Source: Candidatus Kaiserbacteria bacterium
GTDB taxonomy: Bacteria > Patescibacteriota > Minisyncoccia > Phycocordibacterales > Phycocordibacteraceae
Direction: 5' to 3'
NCBI GenBank assembly: GCA_026396675.1
Contig: JAPLWI010000010.1
Span: 1-43,464, forward strand
DNA length: 43,464 nt
In this document: positions 29,468-37,657 of the stretch, piece by piece
Position numbering within the stretch: the stretch's first letter is position 1
Layout: each line of letters opens with the position of its first letter
The notes under the pieces: model-generated
What the model was told of the DNA's origin: nothing
Databases searched by the model: none
The model's input: only the letters and a program-made list of their open reading frames with translations
Program-made: the position numbers and the translations under genes

Positions 29468-30529
29468 ATGGAGCAAAAAACATATTTCGAGCATCCAGAT
29501 AAAGCGGTTGGGGACAATCGTTTCAGTCATATGATGGCGATAACACTTGACCCGCGTTCTAAATACAAAGAAGGAATCATCCGCTGTATCACGAGCCGTA
29601 GCGGGGATATTGAGTTTCGTGGATATGTCGACCGAAGTGTACTTTACAAAGTGAGTGGCGATACATTAGAGAAGTTCTCTATTGATAACCAGCTTGTTAT
29701 AAAGGGCGCGGAAGAAATGGTGCAACGACTCGGCGGAGATTTGTGGGATTTTATTGGATTTGAAGACCCTGATATTTGGATTGATGAATTAATGGGGAAA
29801 ATGCATTTGTATTTTACAATTGCTCTTATCAGCAAAGATCGGTCAAAAGCACATTCAATTATTTCTCTGGGACATGCTGAGGGGGACGATCTTGATTCTC
29901 TTTCGATGACCGCTCCCGTATTGCTGGGAGATAAATATGAGTATTCAAATCACAAGGCAAAAGAGATTTCCGTCGCGCCAATAAACAAAAACGGCGTCCG
30001 TTTGAATCTCTTTGAATCAGGAGACCGTCGCAAAGACCCTTACTACGATACGAGCAAATTCGGCAAAGACACTTCATTTTCAACAGTGCGTGTCGCCATT
30101 GCAAAAGATATGAGTAAAGAATGGGAGTGGGGAGAAATCGTTTTCCATCCTGCCGATCATAAAATTCCGTGGATTGCGGAGCATGCGTCGCCGGGTCCGC
30201 TTCTGCCGCGTTCATTTATTAATATTGGGGCTGATAAATTGCTCGGCATTATGAATGGGCGCGAAGCAAGCAGATTAGATGCTGCGAACAAGCCGATTCA
30301 TTATCGAAAATTTTCAATCGGACTTTTTATCTATAATTATGAAAATGGGAAAATAGAATGGGTATCGCCAGAACCGCTTATCCGCGATAGTGAAGCGAAA
30401 ATAATTACCTTCGCTAGCGAATTCGTGGAGACGAAATCTGGTGAAGGAATTTTGTATGCTCATGTTGACGACTCTTTTGTACGCGCATACACACTGTATG
30501 CTGAAGGTATTCGAGCATTGCTCCCTTAA
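29468..30529 (+). CDS. Divergent beta-propeller glycosidase-like protein
   Basis: 353 residues starting 3 nt after the GH130-like gene. Propeller-type repeats with IGFEDPDIW in the place of the GH130 GCEDPR motif: the Asp is kept but Arg is replaced. The domain matches GH130/GH43-like folds only loosely, so it may be a diverged or non-catalytic partner or have another specificity. No signal peptide. Confidence 0.7.
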   Translation: MEQKTYFEHPDKAVGDNRFSHMMAITLDPRSKYKEGIIRCITSRSGDIEFRGYVDRSVLYKVSGDTLEKFSIDNQLVIKGAEEMVQRLGGDLWDFIGFEDPDIWIDELMGKMHLYFTIALISKDRSKAHSIISLGHAEGDDLDSLSMTAPVLLGDKYEYSNHKAKEISVAPINKNGVRLNLFESGDRRKDPYYDTSKFGKDTSFSTVRVAIAKDMSKEWEWGEIVFHPADHKIPWIAEHASPGPLLPRSFINIGADKLLGIMNGREASRLDAANKPIHYRKFSIGLFIYNYENGKIEWVSPEPLIRDSEAKIITFASEFVETKSGEGILYAHVDDSFVRAYTLYAEGIRALLP

Positions 30530-30531
30530 TT

Positions 30532-32511
30532 ATGTTTGTCATTAGACGAGAACCACATAATCCGATACTCGCACCGCTTCAAGAGCGGCCGTGGGAGTCA
30601 GTGGCGACCTATAATCCTTCTGCTGTGCGTACCGAGGATGGCGTGCGGCTGTATTATCGCGCGCTCGGTAATCCGAGCGCGCTTGCGACACCGCTTGCTG
30701 AAATGTCGACTATCGGCACTGCTTTTTCCGAGGACGGTGTCCACTTCCATTCGCGACAACAGATTATTATGCCCAGCGAATCGTGGGATCAATTCGGCTG
30801 TGAAGACCCGCGTGTCACATTTTTTGAAGGTCGTTGGTATTGTTTCTATACTGCACTCGGCGGTTACCCTTTTGGTCCTGACAATATTAAAGTCGCGGTC
30901 GCTATTGGTGACTTGCCAGACAATTTCATCGAGCGACATTTGATTACGCCCTTCGACGCGAAGGCCGCAACAATTTTCCCCGAACGCATCGACGGCGACA
31001 TCGTGATGCTCCTCACCGCGCACACTGACTGGACGCCAGAACATCCGCGGCCGACCATCGCGCTCGCTCGCGCAAAGAAAATCGAGGACTTTTTTGATAC
31101 AAACTATTGGAACGAATGGCACGACCATCTCGCTGACCACGCGCTCGGCGATTTGCGCCGCGATAACGATGTTCACATAGAAGTTGGTGCATCGCCTCTC
31201 TTGACTGACGCGGGCTGGCTGCTCATTTATTCTTACATTCAGGATTATTATGACGAACACAAACGCATCTTCTCGATTGCGGCCGCGCTGCTTGATGCAA
31301 AAAATCCGCAAAATGTTATCTCGCATACCGAATCAATTCTCGTGCCGCAAGAATTTTATGAAGAATATGGTCTCATCCCGCACATCGTATTCCCGACGAG
31401 TGCAACCATCGACCCTTCGACTACGCTCGGGGTAAGCGACCGACTTGAAATATGGTATGGCGGAGCCGACACGGTCTGCGCGAAGGCGAGCGTGAAATTG
31501 CATGACCTCCTGCGCGCGCTTGACCCAAATCGGCCTGCGCGTACCTTCACTCGAGCGCCAGAAAATCCAATTCTTTCGCCGCAAGGCAACGGATTCGAAA
31601 GCCGCGAAGTGATGAACGCCGCAGCGATTGAAATTAACGACTCGATTTATATTCTCTATCGCGCGATGGACGCGGAGAACACCTCTACCGTCGGACTCGC
31701 GATTTCTAAAAACGGCGTCGTTATTGACGAACGATTACCGGAGCCAATTTACACTCCGCGCGCTGATTTTGAAATGAAAAAAGGAAGTCCAACTGGTAAT
31801 TCTGGTTGTGAAGATCCACGCATTGTGCGTATTGAGAATACGCTTTACCTGACTTACACGGCATACGATGGCGTCCATCCGCCATCCGGTGCGGTCTCGT
31901 CAATCAGCGTTGATGATTTTCTCGCGCGGAAATTTGAGAAATGGAGTATGCCACTCATCCTGACACCTGATGGTGTTGATGATAAAGACCTTGCTCTCCT
32001 GCCTGAAAAAATAAACCTGTCCGGTCAGGATGGAAATTATTTGCTTTATCATCGCATTAATAATCAGATTTGTGCCGACCTTCTACCCGACATTGTATCC
32101 GGTAAACGGGCGAGCCGATGTATAGAAATCATGGGCCCGCGACACGGCATGTGGGATGGAGTGAAAGTTGGTGTTGCCGCACCACCGATTAGAGTCGGCC
32201 TGCCCCCTGACCGGGCAGGTGGCCAGGGCGACAAATGGCTAATGATTTATCACGGTGTGTCGCGCCACGCCCGCTACCGCCTAGGCGCCGCGCTTCTCGA
32301 CACTGATGGTCTTACTGTTCTCGCACGTACTGCAGACCCGATTTTTGAGCCACTTGAGAAATACGAGAAAGAAGGAACCGTTCCAGACGTTGTCTTTTCT
32401 TGCGGCGCAGTTGTATGTGGCGATACTTTATATCTCTACTACGGTGCCGCCGATAAAGTGCTCGGCGTTGCGACGGCGTCGCTCGCGCATATTGTTGATT
32501 CCCTTTCATAA
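30532..32511 (+). CDS. Tandem GH130-like protein with two catalytic propellers
   Basis: 659 residues formed by two GH130-like domains (about 1-325 and 335-659), each with its own acid motif (FGCEDPRV near 84-91; SGCEDPRI), FPERI/LPEKI and WYGGAD / YYGAADKV ends. Such duplication is unusual for the family. No signal peptide. Two dispersed repeats are translated inside it (DPSTTLGVSD and PPDRAGGQG). It overlaps the next gene by one base (TAATG). It likely phosphorolyses mannosides in the cytoplasm. Confidence 0.87.
   Translation: MFVIRREPHNPILAPLQERPWESVATYNPSAVRTEDGVRLYYRALGNPSALATPLAEMSTIGTAFSEDGVHFHSRQQIIMPSESWDQFGCEDPRVTFFEGRWYCFYTALGGYPFGPDNIKVAVAIGDLPDNFIERHLITPFDAKAATIFPERIDGDIVMLLTAHTDWTPEHPRPTIALARAKKIEDFFDTNYWNEWHDHLADHALGDLRRDNDVHIEVGASPLLTDAGWLLIYSYIQDYYDEHKRIFSIAAALLDAKNPQNVISHTESILVPQEFYEEYGLIPHIVFPTSATIDPSTTLGVSDRLEIWYGGADTVCAKASVKLHDLLRALDPNRPARTFTRAPENPILSPQGNGFESREVMNAAAIEINDSIYILYRAMDAENTSTVGLAISKNGVVIDERLPEPIYTPRADFEMKKGSPTGNSGCEDPRIVRIENTLYLTYTAYDGVHPPSGAVSSISVDDFLARKFEKWSMPLILTPDGVDDKDLALLPEKINLSGQDGNYLLYHRINNQICADLLPDIVSGKRASRCIEIMGPRHGMWDGVKVGVAAPPIRVGLPPDRAGGQGDKWLMIYHGVSRHARYRLGAALLDTDGLTVLARTADPIFEPLEKYEKEGTVPDVVFSCGAVVCGDTLYLYYGAADKVLGVATASLAHIVDSLS
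31413..31437. repeat. Dispersed repeat in GH130 domain 1
   Basis: CCCTTCGACTACGCTCGGGG followed by TAAGC, weakly palindromic, translated as PSTTLGVS near the end of the first propeller. Confidence 0.5.
32199..32219. repeat. Dispersed palindrome in GH130 domain 2
   Basis: CCTGCCC / GGGCAGG arms, 7-nt loop, with outer GGCC repeats. Translated as GLPPDRAGGQG between two strands. Confidence 0.6.
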
Positions 32512-33257
32512 TGAACAAACTCATTGTTTTTGACTTAGATGGAACGTTAACTGAGAGCAAACAGCCGCTCGACAGCGAGATGGCATCGCTCGTTGCGAAA
32601 CTTCTTGCTGTCACGAAAGTCGCGGTCGTCTCTGGCGGCGCGTTGCCGCAATTTTTGAAACAGGTGTTCGCACGGCTTCCGAATGATGCGAATTTCGCAA
32701 ATCTTTATTTATTACCGATATCCGGTGCTGCACTTTATGAGTTCTGCGAAGTTGGTTTGGGAAAGATTTATGAAGAACGCCTTTCAGAAAAAGAAGCGCA
32801 CACTATAGAGACCGCGATGCGCGAAGCGGCGAAGGAAACTGGTCTTATCAACTTCTCCGAACCCGCGTGGGGCGAGCGTATTGAATACCGCGGCGGTCAG
32901 GTAACAATGTCGGCACTCGGACAAGAGGCCCCGCTCGCCGAGAAAAAAGCGTGGGATCCCGATCACGCGAAGCGCCGAAAACTGCAGGCGGCTATCGCTG
33001 CACGATTACCAGAATTCTCGGTCGGAATGGGCGGTGCGACAACAATTGATGTAACAAAACGTGGCATTGATAAGGCCTACGGCATCCGGCAACTTTGTAA
33101 ACGCCTCGGCATTCCTGAATCCGAAGCGCTCTATGTCGGCGACGAACTTATGGCTGGCGGTAATGATGAAGCCGTGTATAAAACTGCCGCGCAAACAAAA
33201 AGTGTAAAAAATCCTGCTGAAACTGCGAAGATTATCAAGTCGTTGCTTTTAAATTAG
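32511..33257 (+). CDS. HAD-superfamily phosphomannomutase-like phosphatase
   Basis: 248 residues. HAD motif I FDLDGTLT, motif II SGG, a cap region with NFSEPAWGERIEYRGGQVTMS, and GGATTIDVTKRGIDKAYGI then VGDEL. The order resembles eukaryotic-type alpha-phosphomannomutase and HAD-IIB phosphatases. Last gene of the GH130 operon: it could convert mannose-1-phosphate from the phosphorylases to mannose-6-phosphate, or dephosphorylate it. Mutase versus phosphatase cannot be settled. Confidence 0.83.
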   Translation: MNKLIVFDLDGTLTESKQPLDSEMASLVAKLLAVTKVAVVSGGALPQFLKQVFARLPNDANFANLYLLPISGAALYEFCEVGLGKIYEERLSEKEAHTIETAMREAAKETGLINFSEPAWGERIEYRGGQVTMSALGQEAPLAEKKAWDPDHAKRRKLQAAIAARLPEFSVGMGGATTIDVTKRGIDKAYGIRQLCKRLGIPESEALYVGDELMAGGNDEAVYKTAAQTKSVKNPAETAKIIKSLLLN

Positions 33258-33287
33258 AAAACCCCGCGACAACAAGCGCGGGGTTTT
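33258..33287. terminator. Bidirectional terminator after GH130 operon
   Basis: Arms AAAACCCCGCG / CGCGGGGTTTT with an 8-nt loop. It also serves the convergent gene at 33303. Confidence 0.9.
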
Positions 33288-33302
33288 ATCGCGGAATTGG
33301 CA

Positions 33303-33671
33303 TTAATTCCAGCATGGGTAACAAGGGCAACGGCGTCCTTCTCTGTCTCCAATGCAGTCGAGGAATGGGGTTAGACGACTCTCATCATCTTCCTTAATTT
33401 CCCATTGTTCTCCCGATATCTTTTCAGCTATCAGGATTTGCCGTTCAGGAGAGAACTCGATGATTTTCCACTCATCCGAATCCATTCGAACCGACAAACG
33501 AGTAGTCATGTTGGTAAATGTCGCAGCGGCGACGCTACCAACATAGTCGAATAGTGTTGTTATCTCATCGACGATTTTTTCTCTAAAGTTACGGGATTCC
33601 GTGTATGTCTCTCCGCCAACAATGATGGAAACTTTAAGCGGTCCGTGGAAAGGATCATCTAGCGATTTCAT
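33303..33671 (-). CDS. Small orphan protein with Cys-rich C-terminus
   Basis: Not recognised. 122 residues, no export signal. It ends CIGDREGRRCPCYPCWN, with a CxCxxC tail that could bind metal. The start is set by AAGGAGG 5 nt upstream, after an A/G-rich leader and a clean promoter. One of the five strong-SD orphan genes. Confidence 0.75.
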   Translation of the reverse strand: MKSLDDPFHGPLKVSIIVGGETYTESRNFREKIVDEITTLFDYVGSVAAATFTNMTTRLSVRMDSDEWKIIEFSPERQILIAEKISGEQWEIKEDDESRLTPFLDCIGDREGRRCPCYPCWN

Positions 33672-33730
33672 ATTGCCTCCTTACTTTTTCTTTTTCTTTT
33701 TTTATATTTTACAGATCTAATCTGAAATTA

Positions 33731-33759
33731 AGATTAACATATCATCTAGCCAGAGTCAA
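33731..33759 (-). promoter_or_regulatory. Promoter of the 33303-33671 gene
   Basis: Minus strand TTGACT (33754-33759), 17-nt spacer, TAATCT (33731-33736). Confidence 0.68.
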
Positions 33760-33769
33760 TTTGAAGTTA

Positions 33770-33788
33770 AGCGAAGTCAGACTTCGCT
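33770..33788. repeat. Palindrome upstream of RAYT
   Basis: AGCGAAGT-CAG-ACTTCGCT, perfect eight-base arms, about 70 nt before the first RAYT-flanking repeat. The rest of 33672-33886 shows no gene. Confidence 0.55.
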
Positions 33789-33857
33789 ACTGTTGTGCAA
33801 AAAACTAGATTTTAAGCCATATTTTCATAATCAAAGCTCTATATCTTGTAAAAAAGT

Positions 33858-33880
33858 TGAAAGATTTCGTAAACCTTTCA
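33858..33880. repeat. 5' REP of the RAYT gene
   Basis: TGAAAGATTT-CGT-AAACCTTTCA, 9 of 10 pairs. Read in the RAYT frame it gives KDFVNLS, matching the peptide from the tgt copies. Confidence 0.78.
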
Positions 33881-33895
33881 TGTATTATGGAAGGC

Positions 33896-34579
33896 ATGGA
33901 ATTATGGCATGTATTAAATCACGGGGTTGAAGGACGAGACTTATTTCTTGACACACAAGATTACGCGCGTTTTGTGCATAATCTCTACGAATTTAATGAC
34001 TCTGCTCCTGCCGATAATCTTTGGCGCCTCTTTGATCCGTCTGGAATGAAAGATTTCGTAAACCCTTCATTTAGAAAAGCGAGACGGCTGCTAGTGGACA
34101 TTCACGGTTGGGTACTAATGAAGAATCATTATCACCTGCTCCTTTCAGAACGCGCGGAGAACGGAATCAGTTTATTTCTTCGCAAATTGAATGTTGGCTA
34201 TTCGAATTATTTTAATGCACGCTACAAGCGTCGCGGAACTTTATTCCAAGGTCGCACAAAAAAGATTTTGATAGAAAATGAATCGCATTTCTTATACATT
34301 CTTCATTATTTGCATCTTAATCCTCTCGATTATCTTGAGGGTGCCAAGGAATGGCGTCTACGAAACAAGAGTGGAATCAAGAACATGAATGATGCACTGG
34401 AGTATCTCGACTCATATCGCTGGAGCAGCTATCTGGACTATATTGGGAAAAAGAATTTTCCGTCTGTTATTACGACTGCATTTTTTAATAGTTCACTTGG
34501 CGACTACCGCACCTCGCTTAGCGAATATCTTCGCGATGCCGAATACGATAACGACTTCACCAAGCTGATGTTTGAATGA
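33896..34579 (+). CDS. REP-associated tyrosine transposase (RAYT, Y1/IS200-like)
   Basis: Single-strand DNA transposase of the HUH Y1 class, the type thought to mobilise REP palindromes. I chose ATG 33896 (MELWHVLNHG); ATG 33887 is possible, and the longer frame starts with TTG inside a repeat. HVLNHGVEGRDLF, the HUH-type NHYHLLL and YSNYFNARYKRRGTLFQGR are diagnostic. A REP is translated within it (MKDFVNPSF, from 34045), and its stop codon lies inside the 3' REP. About 227 residues. It appears intact. Confidence 0.92.
   Translation: MELWHVLNHGVEGRDLFLDTQDYARFVHNLYEFNDSAPADNLWRLFDPSGMKDFVNPSFRKARRLLVDIHGWVLMKNHYHLLLSERAENGISLFLRKLNVGYSNYFNARYKRRGTLFQGRTKKILIENESHFLYILHYLHLNPLDYLEGAKEWRLRNKSGIKNMNDALEYLDSYRWSSYLDYIGKKNFPSVITTAFFNSSLGDYRTSLSEYLRDAEYDNDFTKLMFE
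34045..34071. repeat. REP inside the RAYT gene
   Basis: AATGAAAGATTT-CGT-AAACCCTTCATT, 10 of 12 pairs, translated as MKDFVNPSF in frame with the transposase. Confidence 0.78.
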
Positions 34580-34611
34580 AAGGTTTTGAAAGGTTTACGA
34601 AACCTTTCATT
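34575..34611. repeat. 3' REP of the RAYT gene
   Basis: Nested palindromes: outer 12-base arms AATGAAAGGTTT / AAACCTTTCATT and inner GAAAGGTTT-ACG-AAACCTTTC. It contains the RAYT stop codon. Confidence 0.85.
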
Positions 34612-34908
34612 TTTCATTTAGAGCGCATGAGGCGGACTAGGCGGATTGTTTCAAATGAATGGCGGCCACCGAGTGAATGGAAAACGGGCGAGAGGCGATC
34701 GCTCTTTTCATCTGAGAGCGCTTCATGTATTTCGTCAACAACACTAATCGGGACGAGATGTGCGAAGTCAGCGCGCCTTAACTTCCCTATTTCTGACAAC
34801 TCTTCCAAATGCTTTACGATAGTGCTCATTGTCAGTCCACGCGCTTTCGCTGTCTCTTTTAAACTTCTTGTATCGCGCGCGGCTTGAAGCGTTTCTGCAA
34901 GTCGACCA

Positions 34909-34933
34909 GGAAGTCCGGCGGAGCCGGACTTCC
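34909..34933. repeat. Palindrome at the helicase frameshift
   Basis: GGAAGTCCGGC-GGA-GCCGGACTTCC, perfect 11-base arms. The 25-nt element is not a multiple of three, which fits insertion breaking the frame. Confidence 0.85.
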
Positions 34934-35414
34934 CACTTTCCATCAAACCACGCCCCACCCATTGCCTTCACAAACTTCTTCTGCATATCAATTACTTCTG
35001 CCTTCGACATTTCAGCAAACGCATCGCGCGCCGCGTCTGACGCGGCGCGAAAATCCCTGTCCTTCTTCAAAATTTCCGGATGCACTTCGAGCGCGCGTTC
35101 ATTCAATCCAGTGAGATATACCCCGGAGAGCCGCCGCACTCTAGAGAGGGCGACATAGCCCTGTCCATATTCAAACGCCTTTGAGAGATCCATAATCGCG
35201 GCGTCCATACTCATTCCTTGGCTTTTATGCACCGTCATCGCATAGGCGAGCCGGAGCGGAATTTGCGAAATGCTCGCCTTCACTTTTCCTTGTTCTTCAA
35301 GTTGCCACTCCATTGGCTCGGTCGTTATTTTCAAACCATCTTTTGTTTTTATGATGGGCGAACCGTCTGCACCCCATCCACTCACAATACCAAGCGTACC
35401 GTTTACGAACCGCC

Positions 35415-35451
35415 CTTTGTGGCCCGAAGGTCCCGAGTAAGTCGAGGGGGA
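35415..35451. repeat. Repeat-like insertion in helicase motor
   Basis: Encodes STYSGPSGHK between MFTKN and RFVNGTLGIV, where PIF1 proteins normally have only a few residues. Palindromic character is weak. Confidence 0.45.
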
Positions 35452-36314
35452 GTTTTTTGTGAACATTACCGCCGCGCTTTCTTTCAATTCAAGAATTTCT
35501 GGCGAGAGACATCCGCGCATCAAACCCTCCACGAGCGAATCCTTGCCCTTTGAACTCATATGGAATTTTTTCGCTTTGCCGGAAATCTTTTCAAGCTCTG
35601 CCGCATTGATTCGATCAACGTCGGCATTATGCGAAAAGAGTTTCGGTGCCTCACATTCGTTCGGCATCTCCGACAAGATTACTTGTCTCGATACAAGTTG
35701 TTCGCGATGCACTTCTTCGACCTCGCCCGACCGAATCGCCGAAAGTATGCCGAGAAATTCAGCATCGTCCTGTCTATACTGTTCTGTGAGGTAACAGATA
35801 ATTGGATTCAATTCTCGCCAGACCGGCGATGCGAATGCGAATTCAACATCCTTCGCGCGTGACACTGGCGGTAACTGGAAAAAATCTCCAACTAGAATAA
35901 CTGTGAGCCCGCCGAATGGTTTATCAACGCGTCGCACCTCGCGGCATATTGAATCCGCCATCTCGAATGTTGCCGCGCTAAGCATCGAGATTTCTTCAAT
36001 AATCAGTACCTTCGCTTTCGCAATCCGCTTCGCGATATGTTCTTTACTCGCGATTCGGTCCACATCAGCTCTCGTGAGCGAATCACTAACGCCGATGCCA
36101 CTCCACGAGTGAAGCGTCATACCGCTAACATGCGTCGCCGCGATGCCAGTCGCTGCAGTTACCGAGGGTTCAATTCCAGAGGCACGCAACCATGCGATAA
36201 ATTCATTTATCGTGTGCGTTTTCCCACTTCCGGGTTCACCGGTAAGGAAAACGTTGGCGCCCGTTTTTAATATTGTAAGCGCCTCGCTTTGTGTCATCCA
36301 AACACTTTATCAGT

Positions 36315-36686
36315 TTAGCCCAGATAGAACAGGAATAGCCCAGCGATGACCGCGACAAGTCCGTAGAGATTAAGTTCACCGAAAATCTTTTTACTGACCA
36401 TTTTCTGCAACGTTCCTGGAATGAATATGTAGGCCAGTCCTTTCAGAAAAACGAGCCATGCGAAGATGGTGATGACCGTACGCCAAGTTCCATCCCAAAT
36501 ATTATTCTGAATAAGCAAAAGTACCGATAGAAAGATCAAAATAATACCGGTCAGATACACGATGGCCGGATGGCCGAAAAAGTCCTTAAGCAAGTGCGGA
36601 ATTGTTTTCCCGCGGAAAATCAGAAACAAGCCGCTGACAATCAAATACACTCCCAATATTTCCGCTGTAACAAGTGAAATATCCAT
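36315..36686 (-). CDS. Small four-helix membrane protein
   Basis: 123 residues, four hydrophobic segments (LGVYLIVSGLFLIF, IVYLTGIILIFLSVLLLI, VITIFAWLVFLKGLAYIFI, LYGLVAVIAGLFLFYL). No catalytic motif. Function unknown. Confidence 0.75.
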   Translation of the reverse strand: MDISLVTAEILGVYLIVSGLFLIFRGKTIPHLLKDFFGHPAIVYLTGIILIFLSVLLLIQNNIWDGTWRTVITIFAWLVFLKGLAYIFIPGTLQKMVSKKIFGELNLYGLVAVIAGLFLFYLG

Positions 36687-36711
36687 AACGAATGGCTAAT
36701 TGTTAATTCCT

Positions 36712-37632
36712 TTATTGTACCATCCTCCATTCGGAGGATATTTGTATCCTTGGCGCATCTTTACTATTGAAAAATAACAGCCCGACCAGAACCAGAAGAA
36801 TAAACAGACCACCAGCGATAATTTCCACATATTGAATACGAACTTTTACGACAATAGCAATAATGAGCAATATACAGATGATTGCAGCAAGAATGGAAAG
36901 AATGTAAGTGATTGTGAGTGTTGGCGATGTGGCGATAACTTGCGTCTGCACGCCGAGCACTTTGGCTGCTGGTATCTCAGTGACTGTTTCAGCCGATTCA
37001 GCAACAGAAGACGACGCAGTTACGACAGCGACTTTCTGCGACTGTGATGAAACAGTTGTTGGAGAACCGAAAAACTGAACGACAAACGCTGTTTCCTTCC
37101 CTTGATACATTCCGCTCGCAACGCCGATGCCAACTTGTGTGTATTGCGGTTTTACGATATTCGCGTGATGAGCTGGAGACGTCATCCACGCACTTTCAAC
37201 ATTCAATGAATCAGTGAAGTTCACCGCAAGATTCTGACCTGCATATTGGTATTTATATCCAACTAAATTGAGCCAGTACCACGGATCCTTGCCGTCTGGA
37301 CTAATGTGCGAGAAATATCCTTTCGACGCCATATCGTTCGCGGCGGCCTGCGCTGCCTGTGTGAGTTGTGTATTTTCAATCACCGCAGAAAGATTGTTTG
37401 CTGCACGGTCTTCATTCGTGAGAGAAATAAGCGCCCCAGGGAGCACTGCTCCGAGAAAATTCGTGTGTGGAAACACGATTTTAATTTGAGTGAGATACGC
37501 ACCCTCAAGAACGATGACCGCGAGCACGATACTCGCTACTGATGCGAGACGGAAAATGTGTGGCTTGTAGCCATTCCGCTTGTGCGGAAGAAAATAGTGG
37601 TGAAGCCGGTTAAGGATTGAACGCTTGCGCAT
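36712..37632 (-). CDS. CAP-domain (SCP/PR1-like) membrane protein
   Basis: 306 residues: basic cytosolic start, membrane helix (IFRLASVASIVLAVIVLEGAYL), CAP domain at about 67-190 (LTNEDRAANNL, GYFSHISPDGKDPWYWL, AGQNLAVNF, WMTSPAHHANIV, GIGVASG), a Ser/Val linker with AAKVLGVQT, then two closing membrane helices. CAP proteins are extracellular with varied roles; the bacterial YkwD type is wall-associated. It carries the shared VLGxxT motif before its anchor. Confidence 0.9.
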   Translation of the reverse strand: MRKRSILNRLHHYFLPHKRNGYKPHIFRLASVASIVLAVIVLEGAYLTQIKIVFPHTNFLGAVLPGALISLTNEDRAANNLSAVIENTQLTQAAQAAANDMASKGYFSHISPDGKDPWYWLNLVGYKYQYAGQNLAVNFTDSLNVESAWMTSPAHHANIVKPQYTQVGIGVASGMYQGKETAFVVQFFGSPTTVSSQSQKVAVVTASSSVAESAETVTEIPAAKVLGVQTQVIATSPTLTITYILSILAAIICILLIIAIVVKVRIQYVEIIAGGLFILLVLVGLLFFNSKDAPRIQISSEWRMVQ

Positions 37633-37657
37633 GCAAGCTTAATAGTACCAGATGTTA

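Larger units (their letters stand above)
34614..36297 (-). pseudogene. PIF1-family helicase, frameshifted before its C-terminal HTH
   Basis: ATP-dependent 5'-3' DNA helicase. Frame 1 (34768-36297) has Walker A GEPGSGKT, LIIEEISMLS, VGDFFQLPPV, LTEQYRQ and MTVHKSQGMS...YVALSRVR, so the motor is complete. The C-terminal domain (LAETLQAARDTRSLKETAKARGLTMST...), a helicase-associated helix-turn-helix, is only readable in another frame (34614-34958). The break coincides with a perfect 11-bp palindrome at 34909-34933. Frame 1 ends with an unrelated tail (VRLRRTSWSTC...). The motor may still be made as a 509-residue protein. An in-frame insertion STYSGPSGHK lies in the motor. Confidence 0.82.

Noticed and set aside
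32450-32475. VLGVAT in the second GH130 domain as another VLGxxT motif
   Set aside because: It is the conserved GADKV-x-VAT strand of the enzyme fold, in a protein without an export signal.
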